DNA of 64,000 nt from Diphasiastrum complanatum (lineage: Eukaryota; Streptophyta; Lycopodiopsida; Lycopodiales; Lycopodiaceae), in the NCBI GenBank assembly GCA_029204225.1, contig MU831995.1:28769-92768 (forward strand), in the 5' to 3' direction. Within the stretch, counting starts at the first letter, position 1. Each line of letters starts with the position of its first letter. Under the pieces are notes generated by a model. That model made no database searches and was not told where the DNA came from. It saw nothing but the letters and a program-made list of their open reading frames with translations. Both the position numbers and the translations under genes were made by a program. Shown here piece by piece: positions 13,557-25,000 of this stretch.

Positions 13557-14151
13557 GTGACATCGCTATCAATCTCCCAGCACACCACCACCTCTACTGC
13601 CCTTGAACATGAGGAGGCAGACACGTCCATCTCCCCAATCTACTCGACAAACTCCTTCCCAGTTCCATTCCCAATACATCATCTTGCCTCTGTATACAAA
13701 ATAAGAGATTTGAGACCTTCGCACAACCGGCTGCATGGCATTCCTAAGTGACGCTGCTGGCCTCACCTCAATGGAGATTCTGGTCACCCAAGATGTGCCC
13801 CAAATCTAGCAAGCCTTCTCAACCTTCGCCACATACCACTTTACTATCACTTACGAGGGGACAAATTATGATATCCCCATTGACCCTGAGCTAATGGCCA
13901 AGGCCCTCAGCATCCCACAAACATCCTTCCTACCACAAACTCATGCCCTTTCCAAGTACGACATTCTTGTATATTTCCTTCCCGATCGTGCAGACATCAA
14001 GAAAATGACCAACGATAGATATATGATCTCACAGATCAGAAATCACCTCCGTGAGGCCATTGAGTTCCTCTCTACCACCCCCTTTGTGATCTCCCACTCC
14101 CCCTGTTGGGATCTGACGATATGTCGCAATGCAGCGGAGGTGGGCGCGTGA
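13557..14151 (+). pseudogene. Unknown GC-richer reading frame, interrupted
   Basis: From an ATG at 13735 a frame reads MAFLSDAAGLTSMEILVTQ, meets one TAG at 13807-13809, then continues QAFSTFATYHFTITYEG, IDPELMAKALSIP, KYDILVYFLPDRADI and RNHLREAIEFLSTTPFVI. Another frame at 13557-13748 begins MTSLSISQHTTTSTALEHEE and may be its N-terminal part after a shift. Local GC and C-ending codons exceed the neighbours, which argues for former coding. The family is unknown; retroelement gag is one guess. The TG of a Copia LTR at 14104 cuts into it. Confidence 0.35.
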
Positions 14152-14670
14152 ATCCTTGGTGCATGCAATTGCGTCTATCAGATTCAGACCGACTTCGATA
14201 GATCAAAGTCTCTATCCTACTTGATCATGGCTTCAAAGTCACTAGATCGACACGATCGATTCCATAGCCATGCACGAATTAACCGAGTTTTAGATTTATC
14301 TTTGCAGAAGCATATTAGGTGCAGAAACTAGAGCGACAAATCGACATCGGCTATTAGTCATATGAACCACTTACTCTACAAATAAGTTTATCTGCAAGCA
14401 AGAAGCAATCTAAACATGAATAAAATGAGCATTCAATCACAACATACACAACCTAGATTGTGGAACAATGATTATTTAGTTGTGCAAAAAATATAGTCTG
14501 AATGCAGATAGAGTCGTGTTCTTCCCGAATCAATACTATGTAATAACAAAGAGAAAGAACAAAACAATTGCGCTTTGGATGTTCGATTGATCGACTTGAT
14601 AGATAATTGAGCTAATTCAATGTCTGTGGAGCTTAACCAAACAACTAATAAGTTGTTGGATATATACACA
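14104..14670 (-). repeat. Copia 3' LTR (minus orientation)
   Basis: Read on the minus strand, the LTR would begin near TGTGTATATATCC (about 14671), right after the last Copia coding sequence, and end CCCAACA at 14104. On the plus strand the end reads TGTTGGGATCTGACG. The boundaries are inferred from TG/CA ends and the neighbouring RNase H; no partner LTR is visible. Confidence 0.5.
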
Positions 14671-15190
14671 TGGCTAACTAAAAATATATCAGCTGCCATG
14701 TACTGGGTTCTGCAAAATTTCAGACTTATATCCTTGTTGAGTATTTTGCTCCTAATATAGTGGTACTTAATCTCGATGTGCTTGCTCCTAGAGTGAAGTC
14801 TAGAATTGATCGATAATGCAATGGCACTCTGATTGTTGCACTGAATAATTGTTGGAGTAGATTGTCTGAGACCAATATCAGACAATAAATTCCTCAACCA
14901 AATTTTCTCTTTAGTAGCTTGAGAGGCTGCAATGTACTCATATTTTGTAGATGACATTGCAGTGGAGGTTTCTTTTTTACTGTTCCAAAATATTGAACCA
15001 TTATTGAATAGGAAGACAAGTCCAAAAGTCGATCTTCTAGTGTCGATATCACTTGCCCATTTGCATTTCTATATTCTAATGAAGTGTATGGATATCGGAT
15101 GAATCGTCATTACCATAGCAAATACAGAGGTCAATAGTAGCTTGTACATATTTAATTACTCTGAAAAGAGCTTTAGAGTGGATTGTGAAA
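14671..15190 (-). pseudogene. Copia RNase H tail
   Basis: The C-terminal RNase H of a Copia polyprotein reads on the minus strand as KALFRVIKYVQATIDLCI, ASDIDTRRSTFGLVFLFNN, KKETSTAMSSTKYEYIAASQ, IWLRNLLSDIGLRQ, CNNQSAIAL and KHIEIKYHYIRSKI. RNase H removes the RNA strand during cDNA synthesis. The part from 14957 to about 14690 is one open frame that runs on into the LTR. RT upstream (coordinates above 15190) is not recognisable, so the element is 5'-truncated. Confidence 0.85.
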
Positions 15191-15908
15191 GTTATAAAAA
15201 GTTATCTATCATAGCTTTAGGGGTTTGCTAAGTTTTTATGTCAAGCATCTTTGTGTAGGAGTTTGATAGGGCCAAAATTGGCAAAGATGACAAAATTGTC
15301 AAGTCCACATGTAAAGCCACAATTTGGCAAAAAGTAGCTTATGATGCAATCTCGAGCTAGTTAGGCTTGTAGGCTTGTGACACTTGTGTTAATGTAATTT
15401 GATGAGTCAAAGTGTTGGCTTTGGTCAAAGGATCCAATCAAAATTGAGAAATCCTCATGAAGGGTCCAATAGAATTGCAAGATGGATGCATCACTCATCC
15501 AATAGCATTAGAGAGGCTAGGATTAGGGGTCCAATAGGAAGTAAGCATGGCTCTCCACGAGTTTCATATGTACTCTCATTACCAATCATAATCTAATGGA
15601 GTTTTTGAGTCATATTGAGTGCAACCAAGTTTTATGTGTATTTCCTTCTCTCTCTACCCGAGGACGAATTGGTCTATTCTCTCTCTACCCAAAAAGAGGA
15701 TCTTAATTTTACTTAGTTTTTTCAAGAAGCACTTCTCTTACATGTGAAAACACTTTGGTTATCAATCTTTGCATCTATCTTTGCCTCTTTGCCTTAGATT
15801 TTGATCTAGATCTTGGATTTCAATCTAGTATTGATCTAAAGTGCATAAGCTTTGCTTAGGAGATCATTCACACACATTAGGGCATTCCCAAACGTGTGAA
15901 ATTTCACA
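15191..15908 (+). repeat. Probable Copia LTR before a variant primer-binding site
   Basis: The sequence before 15908 looks like an LTR. A candidate start TGTTGGCTTT lies at 15413, and it ends TTTCACA immediately before TAGTATCAGAGCC (15909), a one-base variant of the Copia primer-binding site. The region has the word ACGTGTGAAA near its end, as do the related LTRs at 17-18 kb. The 5' boundary is uncertain and 15191-15412 may belong to it. Confidence 0.4.
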
Positions 15909-16599
15909 TAGTATCAGAGCCTACCTAAGTGTTTGATGCATGTTTCATCCAAAGCTTCACAAATTTCATGAAAATCAAGATCTAGAGAGAGTAGTTTGCA
16001 TCTCCCATGCTATCTCAAGAAAATTTGGATCAAAAGGGTTCATTATCACAAGGATTGAATCATTTCTGAGATTGTATAGATTTTCCTGTTCAGACGCGTG
16101 TGAAGGACAACCCAATTCAATTTGGCGGCTCTCTTCCATGTTTGATCCAAATCTAGAGCTTGATAGCTATTTCAAAGCTATTTGAGATTTAGTTTGTGTA
16201 GCAATTGATTTCATAGGGATTGGATCTCCCAATCAAAAGTTACAATCAATTGAATCAAGGTGGATAGGGCACCCAACTTGGTTGGACACTCTTACTTTTG
16301 ACTCTATCATGCTTGTCAAAAGTCTCAATTCTAGGCTTGCCAATCTCATTTTCTTGAGATCTAGTCATTATTTTGAGGTCATAGCCACTTTCTTTCATAC
16401 AATTGGCTTGCATTTGAGTGATTTGTGGATTCTTGGAGTGTTTCACACGTGCCAAAGATATCTTGACCCAAAATTAGCCCATACTGCATCAACGATGTGA
16501 GATTGATCTAGATCAAGAGATATTGGAAAAGCTAGTGAGGTCCATCTCACACTTGTTGCAAGGTCTTGCATAGGAGTTGGTATTACACCGTTATTGGAT

Positions 16600-17050
<451 letters not shown>

Positions 17051-17291
17051 ACACACGTGTGGAGCCTTTTCCCACGTGTGAAAATAGTGTACTTGTCATG
17101 TACCATAATCATATAGGTTGTACATATGATTTAATTCAAGTTCTAGTGGCTAAAAAGGCCAGAAACTAGTTTTCTAGGCATATGACACATGGCATCAATC
17201 TATTGATTGCATGAGTCACATCCTTTGGTTAGGTGTCATATCACATGTGTAGAGGACAGCTCACATGTGTGGAATAAGCTGAAGTAGGCGA
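17051..17291 (+). repeat. Upstream part of LTR with ACACGTGTG palindromes
   Basis: Within 240 bp lie CACACGTGTGG (17052), CCACGTGTGA (17072), CACATGTGTAG (about 17252) and CACATGTGTGG (about 17271). They probably belong to the 5' portion of the LTR whose 534-bp core follows. CACGTG is a G-box core, so these may serve as enhancer sites for the element. Confidence 0.5.
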
Positions 17292-17825
17292 ATTTTGACT
17301 TCTAGAAGATTTTCAAGTAGATCTCCATATAGAAGGAAAATAGACCAAAAGTGCTCAATATAGAAGGTTTTGTCCAAGTGTCAGTTTTGCATGATGAATC
17401 ATCATATGACAAAGCACCTTCACACATGTGGGATTAGAGGGATAATCAGTACCAGGAGCTCCCACTTATTGTATATATAGAGCCACATTTGGCCATAATC
17501 ATTGTGAGACACCAATCTTGGTTTTGGAAGCAATTTTGAGTGATTCTCTCCATTTGTCTACATTTGTTTTGATTGTTTTGAGGTTCTATCAATGTGTACT
17601 TGATTTTCAGGCTGGAGTCCGTACTCAGACGGTGTTTCACACGTGTGAAACCAGAAAGTACACTTACCTTCAATTAATGATTGTTCTTGTTAGGATTTTG
17701 TGTCTCGAATTGATCTAGATTGATCTTAATCTGAAGTAGATCGATAAATCAAGTAATCTGACAACCAATCCCTCTTGAGGATCAGATTAGTATTCACTCT
17801 TGGTCCTTTTTGTACTTTTTCCACA
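17292..17825 (+). repeat. Copia LTR copy 1 (534 bp shared core)
   Basis: Matches 21213-21746 over exactly 534 bp with no length change and about 16 substitutions by eye. It contains a TATA-like TTGTATATATAGAGCC near 17470, two ACACGTGTG or ACATGTG palindromes, and ends TTTTTCCACA right before TGGTATCAGAGCC. The TATA stretch plausibly marks the element promoter. Confidence 0.85.
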
Positions 17826-17838
17826 TGGTATCAGAGCC
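17826..17838 (+). other. Copia primer-binding site
   Basis: TGGTATCAGAGCC is the standard plant Copia site pairing with initiator methionine tRNA, directly after the LTR. Confidence 0.9.
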
Positions 17839-19544
17839 AAGTACAAGAGTTTTTGTTGAAATTGATAGGGTTAATCCAAATCAAAGCCAAAATTAGCAGT
17901 TTTTTGGAAACTAGTCAAATTTTGTGTAGCGAGTTGGTTTTGATAGCTATCCTCAAAATTTTTGGTCCAGATCTTGTTGTGGGCTGTAGGAACTCTTTTC
18001 ACACGTGTGAGGCCGTACAGCTCCGATTTTGACTAAGAAAATTCAAAAATTTGTACAATTTGACTCACACACCCAATTTGAGAGATTTTTAGTGCAAAAT
18101 CAAGCATTTTCTATAGGGAATCTAATCCCTTGATTAGTTCTTGGATTAGATCAGCCAAGAAATTAAATTTGAAGCTTGAATTAGGTGCATTAATTGATTA
18201 TATCTGATTTTTTTGAGTGCATGTTGATGTTGAGAGAGGTTTTGCTAAAAATCATAGATTAAGGAGTGATATGCAAGGTGAGAGGATGAATTCCATTGTA
18301 CCATCACTCTAGATTTGTTCAAGAGTGATAGGGTCAAGTTTAGAAGCATCAATTTGCTAGAAAACATCCTTGGATCTATCCTCCAAGTGAAACCTTTGAG
18401 AGTTTCTAGTGCATATAGAGCATTTATGCAAATCTTTTGTAGAATTTGACATAGATTGGCTTAAATTGAGAGTTCTAGAAAAGAGATTGAGATCCAAGTC
18501 ACATTGTTATACCCTACTCAATTTGTTTGAGTGATTTTAAGGTTTGAAAAGAGTCATTAAGGTGTCTATGACAAATGTGTAGAGAGAGATCCAATTTTCT
18601 AAGAGTTCCTTCCTTTGTAGAGGGCAAGATCTAGAAGCTCATTATGTGTTGTTATTGGTGAAGAATTTGTCTTCTCCGATGTGATCAAATCTTTCTAAGT
18701 GGCATTAGATCTTTGAAGCACAATATCTTAGTGAGAAAAATCACAACTTTTGATTTTGAATTTCATTCCAAGTCTTAAAAGGTAGAGTAATTGGTGGAAT
18801 CCAATAGGAGTGATTGAATTCATTTTGTTGAGCAAAAATTGACATAGTATGTATGAAACTCAAATTAGTTCTATTCAACTTTCTATGTGAGAGTGTGAGG
18901 GTCAATTTGTGATCCCATTTGATGTCTAGAATGAGGAGGAGTCCATATTTGAGTATTCATGCATGGTTGAGATCTTTGTGAATCTCTAGTTGTCTAATTT
19001 TTAAGCTTTGTGAAAAATTGGTGGTATAGTTTATTTTCAAATCAAATCAAATTCATTCTAAATCTCAAGAGTGAGATTATTTGGGTCAAGAGTGAGTCCA
19101 AAAGAAGTGATTAAGTTTGATTTTCATGTGTTTGAAACAAAACCCATCTTTTGTTCAAGAATCTCAAGTGTTGAGAGAACTAGTCAAGTGAAAAGGAAAA
19201 TCTAGGTGTCAAATCTTTTCATATCCATTTCAACTTTCAAAAGAAAGAGTCATTGGTATTTGATGAGTCCAATAGGAGAGTGGATCTGATTTCTTTTGTG
19301 ATTTGTATCAAAGATTGTATGCTTTTGTCTTAGTGATCAAAGCAAAGTTTCCAAGTGACTAGTCATTAGTGTGAAGATTGATTCTTAGGTTTGTGAGTTA
19401 GATCTTTTGTAGGTCCTTCTAGATTGTTGAAGATGTTCAAATCTAGTCTCTTGAGAGTCACAAATTACATTTGCAGAATCATATCACAGGTTTTTATTCA
19501 CATAGCATCAATAGGTGGCATCCTATTGAAGGAAAAAAAGGATC
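17839..19544 (+). other. Long untranslated leader / decayed gag of the Copia element
   Basis: AT-rich, with CACACGTGTGAGG near 17998 and repeated words such as TCCAATAGGAG and AGAGTGA. It sits between a primer-binding site and a zinc-knuckle remnant, so by position it should be leader and gag, but I cannot align capsid blocks with confidence. Confidence 0.4.
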
Positions 19545-19745
19545 CTAAGTGCAACCTTTGTGGCAAGAAATGATATTTTTCCTCAAGATGCTACGAAAAG
19601 AAGACCAATCCATCCAAGAAGAACCAAAGCAAGGGGGCCGAGGAGAAGGATGGAGCTTCAAGTTCGAAATGCAAATACAAGAAGGACAAGTCCAAGGAAA
19701 GGTGTTTCCTTTGTGGAAAGGTGATAAAGTAGTGAATCTTGTTTC
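19545..19745 (+). pseudogene. Gag nucleocapsid remnant with two zinc knuckles
   Basis: The frame reads DPKCNLCGKK, a stop where glycine is expected, YFSSRCYEKK, then a Lys/Ser-rich spacer (PSKKNQSKG, SSSKCKYKKDKSK) and a second start CFLCGK before another stop. The first knuckle fits CX2CX4HX4C with Gly changed to stop and His changed to Tyr. Paired knuckles bind element RNA during packaging. Decayed, but the cysteine spacing is clear. Confidence 0.7.
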
Positions 19746-19978
19746 GGACATGGATAACAATTGATGCTCAACTATGACACCTGTCTTCCTCACTTAACTA
19801 ACTCGTGCGGTATTGTTTTGTGGGATGGTGACAAGTAACAACTGGGTGTCCTAAAACTTGCTTCACTTTTTGGTACTATGTACTGTAAGACTTTATGTAG
19901 CTTTATTTTAACTTGTTATGCTATAAATTGAAGGGTTCAAAGGGTTTGGTCTTGACTTGTCAAGAGAGACCATGTGAT

Positions 19979-20126
<148 letters not shown>

Positions 20127-21212
20127 GGTGGGTGGCAAAACCCTTGCACGTGATAAAGACTAGTTGCATTACTCTGACACACATTAGAATTATGATGATT
20201 ATGTCCTTACCACTGTTAAGTTGCTTCCACCATCTAGTAATGGATGAAACAAAAATAATACATTTTGAAGTATTCACATATGTTCTATATCAAAGATGAA
20301 ATTGCATTTCTTGAATATCAACATCTTATTGAAATTGTAATTATCTTAGTTCATCAACTAATATGTGAACCCACTTTCACCAAAGCAATGTGGTAGTGTG
20401 TGTCATATAATAATACATCATCTTTTGAGTGGTATAATGTTCAAGAAGCACTTGATCTTAAGAAACTAAGTGCTAATTCTATTCAATGTCATTCTTTGAC
20501 ACTAATCTTTTAATAATCCTATTTTGTTACTAACTTTTATTCTTGCAGTTTTTTATTTCCAAGTTTTGAAATATCACATAGATGAAGTGTAACAATTCAT
20601 GTAGGCATTGATAAAAATATTTCTTTCAAAGGCCTTACATTGTGAAAAATATCTATTGTGCCCAATTGTATAAAATAATGAAAGATGTGCACGATCTACT
20701 AAAGTTGTGGCCTTTACCAGCAAGAAGACTTTTGCATCATGACAAAATAAAAAAGACACTTCCAAAATAAATTGACACTACTACAATGGATCAAACACTT
20801 TAAAAGATGAACCACCTATAAGAAACTAGATTGAAAATGTCTCCAAACTTTCGCTGAAGCCCAACATTAAAGCAATAAAATTAGAATAATAGAATAAATA
20901 TTCATAAAAGCATATTTGTATATTTAAAAAAACCTTGTACTAAAAGTTAACCAAGGATCTATTTTTTATGAAATACATTTTTCCATGAAGGTATGAAGTT
21001 ATGATATAATTTTCATGTATATTCTAGTTCGTATGTTGCTGCTTTTGTTAAGGTTCTTCTAAAACTTCAATGGTTGTACCTACATCTGTGCATTTAATGA
21101 CCTTCTCATGTCTTTTGCGTATCCACACAAAATGTGTTAAAAGTCATAATACTATATCTCCGACATTTTATTCCATAAATAATTCACAACATCGTCAAAA
21201 AACATTTATAAT
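20127..21212. other. AT-rich DNA without genes
   Basis: No exon, LTR end or polypurine tract is visible. It joins directly to a 5'-truncated LTR at 21213. Confidence 0.4.
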
Positions 21213-21746
21213 ATTTTGACTTCTAGAAGATTTCCAAGTAGATCTCCATATAGAAGGAAAATAGACCAAAAGTGCTCAAAATAGAAGGTTTTGTCCAAGT
21301 GTCAATTTTGCATGATGAATCATCATATGACAAAGCACCTTCACACATGTGGGATCAGAGGGATGATCAGTACCACGAGCTCCCACTTATTGTATATATA
21401 GAGCCACATTTGGCCATAATCATTGTGAGACACCAATCTTGGTTTTGGAAGCAATTTTGAGTGATTCTGTCCATTTGTCTACATTTGTTTTGATTGTTTT
21501 GAGGTTCTATCAATGTGTACTTGATTTTCAGGTTGGAGTCTGTACTCAGACAGTGTTTCACACGTGTGAAACTAGAAAGTACACTTACCTTCAATTAATG
21601 ATTGTTCTTGTTAGGATTTTGTGTCTAGAATTGATCTAGATTGATCTTAATCTGAAGTAGATTGATAGATCAAGTAATCTGACCACCAATCCCTCTTGAG
21701 GATCAGATTAGGATCCACTCTTGGTCCTTTTTGTACTTTTTCCACA
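21213..21746 (+). repeat. Copia LTR copy 2 (5'-truncated)
   Basis: Starts mid-LTR at ATTTTGACTTC and ends TTTTTCCACA, like copy 1. It is not followed by a primer-binding site but by CAATCCTATGAC and gag coding sequence, so leader and N-terminal gag have been deleted or the LTR recombined into gag. About 97% identical to copy 1 by eye. Confidence 0.85.
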
Positions 21747-22319
21747 CAATCCTATGACATCAAGGAGGATCTACCTACTTTGGAGGCTTTGCAAGGAGTG
21801 CTAATGGCTGAACAATCAAGGCATGAGAACAAGCTATTAAGTATGGAGAAGTTATCACTCAACCATAATGGTGATGGCAAAGCTCTTTTTGCCAAGCACA
21901 AAGGGAGGAGCAAAAAGCAACACCAACACTTCTCCAAGAACAAAGCAAAAGATAAAGACCAAGATGGAGAAGAGGATGACACCTCTCATGCTTTTACCTC
22001 AAAGAAGAAGAAGAAGAAGATCAAGTGTTTCTTTTGTGACAAGATGGGGCACTATGCTACAAATTGCTTCAAGAAGAAAAATCAATTCAAGCAATCCAAC
22101 CTTTCAAATGAGAAAGAAGACTCTATTGCAAGTGATAGAGAGGGATCTGTTATGGTCTCTAGTTTTTCATCTACACCTTTCAAGAAGGATGGATCTTGGT
22201 ACATTGATAGTGGAACATCTTCACATATGTGTAGCTCCAAGGAATCCTTCACATCTTCACATATGTGTAGCTCCAAGGAGTCCTTCACATCCAAGGAGCA
22301 CATTTCGAATCAAGTATAA
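21747..22319 (+). pseudogene. Copia gag C-terminus, zinc knuckle and protease start
   Basis: One open frame continues from the LTR and carries SYDIKEDLPTLEALQGVLM (capsid end), a Lys-rich linker, one intact nucleocapsid knuckle CFFCDKMGHYATNC (22026-22067, CX2CX4HX4C) and the aspartic-protease active site WYIDSGTSSHM (Asp-Ser-Gly, 22205-22213). Right after the active site a 36-bp unit is duplicated (two SSHMCSSKESFT). The rest of protease and all of integrase are missing; the frame stops at 22317-22319. Confidence 0.85.
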
Positions 22320-22980
22320 TCAAGATGGCACTATCAACAGGTACAAGGCAAGATTATGTGCCAATCTTGCTACCTATTTCAAGTGGAAGGTGTTCCAATT
22401 GGATGTTTCCAATGCATTTCTCAATGGCTATCTTCAAGAGGAAATTTACATGGAACAATCTCAAGGATTCATCAAGGATGAATCAAAGGTGTGCTTGTTT
22501 TTCAAAAGTCTTTATGGACTCAAGCAAGCACCAAGATCTTGGTATGAGAGACTCAACTATTTTCTTATCTCACCAGGATTCACTCTTAGTGACTATGATC
22601 CTTTCATGTATATCAAGTTTGTTGCTAGTGATATTGTTATTCTTCTCATTTATGTAGATGACATTGTCCTTTGTGGAAGTTGTATCAAACTGGTTGAAGA
22701 GACCAAAATAGCACTCGGAAAAGAGTTTAAGATGCAAGATCTAGGAGAGATCCATTATATATTAGTCCCAGAGATTGACTTTCATGATGATTATGCTTTT
22801 ATTTGTCAATCTAGATATGCTCTTGCTATGTTGAAAAAATTTCATATGAAAGGTTGTAAGGGCATTGATACACCAATGAAGCACATTGTAAAAGATCCTA
22901 ATAAAGGTAATGAAAGATCCTTTGTTGGATTTATTACTCTACTCTCCTTAAATCCCATTTTAATCTGCCTCCATTCATGA
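22290..22980 (+). pseudogene. Copia reverse transcriptase fragment, largely open
   Basis: In a different frame from gag, an open frame reads FRIKYNQDGTINRYKARLC, a small internal deletion, then FQLDVSNAFLNGYLQEEIYM, LYGLKQAPRSWYERL, the catalytic box LIYVDDIVL (YVDD at 22651-22662), FKMQDLGEIHYIL and CKGIDTPMKH. It stops being Copia-like after DPNKGNE (about 22910), before RNase H. Because this frame overlaps gag and is open from 21868, a fused gag-RT transcript would need a frameshift to read both. Confidence 0.85.
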
Positions 22981-25000
22981 TGCATATTTACTAACGTTGT
23001 CGCGCAGTCTGCATATTTACACGCAAATTTGCACAGACGAAGAAAAGGCAAAAGAATCGCGACACTGTGTTTTTACACATGTTATGGTGACAGGCAAAAA
23101 GGGGACACTATCTTACAGAGTGCCAAAGGTGCCCTAAAAGCAAAGGCACCCTGTAAATCTAATCCTAAGGCTACTCGTAAGAGTGGTGCACTTTTCGCAT
23201 TGTCATCACCAACAATCACTTCAGCACTGACTGACGTCGCACCCTTTTCACGCTCACCCCATGCAGCTACACTAACAGATTGGACAACAACTACAGCCAC
23301 CCACGATCTCTTACAGACAACACATCCACTCTGTACTTTCCACATCTGCACACCTGTAATATTATGTATATATATACTGGATACCATTTGTGTATTCAGT
23401 TGATGAATGAGACGAAGTAGATGCCTTGCGCATTGATTCTTGACTGTCAGCAATAAGGTTTTATTCCTTTACAAATTGGATAAGCTTCGTAAAGCACATT
23501 CATCCACTATTGTCTTGTGCTCTACCGCATTATTGACATATATACATGATATACTCAATCTGATACAGTTCTTTGTTCTGCTCAGATCTATGTTAATATT
23601 GCTATGCTTATCATTCATTCTGTCTGATCTTTCTAGTTGTTATTTCTGGTAGTAGACAACTAACATTTAGTCTTGTCTTTCACGAATCTATCGCGACTAA
23701 TTATCAGTCGAGCACAGTCTAACTTGTCGTGAATAATTCGCGACATATAATTTGTCTTGCTATTTGCGACTAACTATGCTTCTGGCGCTTCATTCATTCA
23801 TTAATGTTTGGCTGCGTAATCTAGAATGACCATGATTTCCATCACTCAAGTTCTATTCATTCTGATAGGCGTAGTCATGCTTACGGAGAGAGTCATATAG
23901 CTCATTTTGCTGGCACAAATATTTTCTGTTCGAGTTCGTTTCTCATTCGTGTTTCATTTCTTGTTCAAGTTCGTTTCTTGTTCGTGTTCGTTCATCTCCT
24001 CTCTCCAACATCCTTCAAGGACATCACACTTTTTAGGTCTGAGTTTTAGAATCCTACAATTTTGGATCTCATGGTTAGTTCCTTTACAGTGCTTACAAAA
24101 CATCTTCTTCTTTTGACTAGACTTCTAATTTCGATTCTAGGTCAATTTTTGTGACTGATTCTGATTTGGGTCGATTCATTTAGTTGTCTTCTTTGACAAC
24201 AGAGCATGCAGATTTTTATTTGAGGATGAAGATGCACCATTCCTTCGAATATCCTCTTGCAATATCATTAATGACTCTAGATAATGTAAGATCTGAGTGG
24301 GTTGAAATTACCATCACCCAGTTCTCACAAGAGGATGGTAGGCTGGACAATAAGGTCAACATTTAAATTTTCAATGATTGAACCAACGGCCACTATTTGC
24401 TCCACTAGAGTCTTGAATTGATTTTATGTGATTCTGCATTGAATCATTGTCAGACTTTTTGAGAGAGCAAAATTTTCTTCTCAAATGCAATTTTGAAGTG
24501 ACATCCCTCACTTCATATAATGGTCTCTATCATATCAGAATTGATTCCACTAAAATTTCTGCCTGATCATGAAGAATTTTGTATGTTGGGTCAAAATAAA
24601 ATATAAGGTCAAAATTGTGTCAGGGTTGGAAATTGTTCTGGATCGAAATAGATTTCAATCTTGACTTGGGTCGATGGATCGAATCAGATCAATCATGTTG
24701 GGTCAAAATGGTTTTTGACCTTGTATAAAAATAACTCAATATCGATACTGATAAATTCAATCCTTTGTTTATCATTTTGACCATTTGTAACAATTTTGAT
24801 TCTTTGCATTTTTTGAGTCGATTCTTCGTGTATGCTAGTAGATACAAGTCCTGATATTCAAACTGAATGGATTTGGATTAGAGTAGGCATTGAAGCATTG
24901 TTGAAATCCATCATTTATTTAACTTACAGAGTGCTGGTTAATATTGGTGATTACAATATTTACTTAAGGTAGTTAAACATGTATTTTCCCATGATTTGGG
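22981..25000. other. Unassigned, partly LTR-like
   Basis: A TATA-like ATTATGTATATATATACTGG near 23360-23380 follows GC-richer sequence (23080-23340), so an LTR or promoter is possible, but no TG/CA ends or primer-binding site are clear. The words CGCGAC and GACTAAT recur at 23690-23770. TTCGTTTCTTGTTC-like units repeat at 23930-23995, and GGGTCAAAAT recurs at 24590-24710. Confidence 0.35.

Noticed and set aside
23029-23403. 124-codon frame in GC-richer sequence
   Set aside because: Low-complexity Thr/Ala/Ser content, an opposite-strand frame of equal length and an LTR-like context; no family match.
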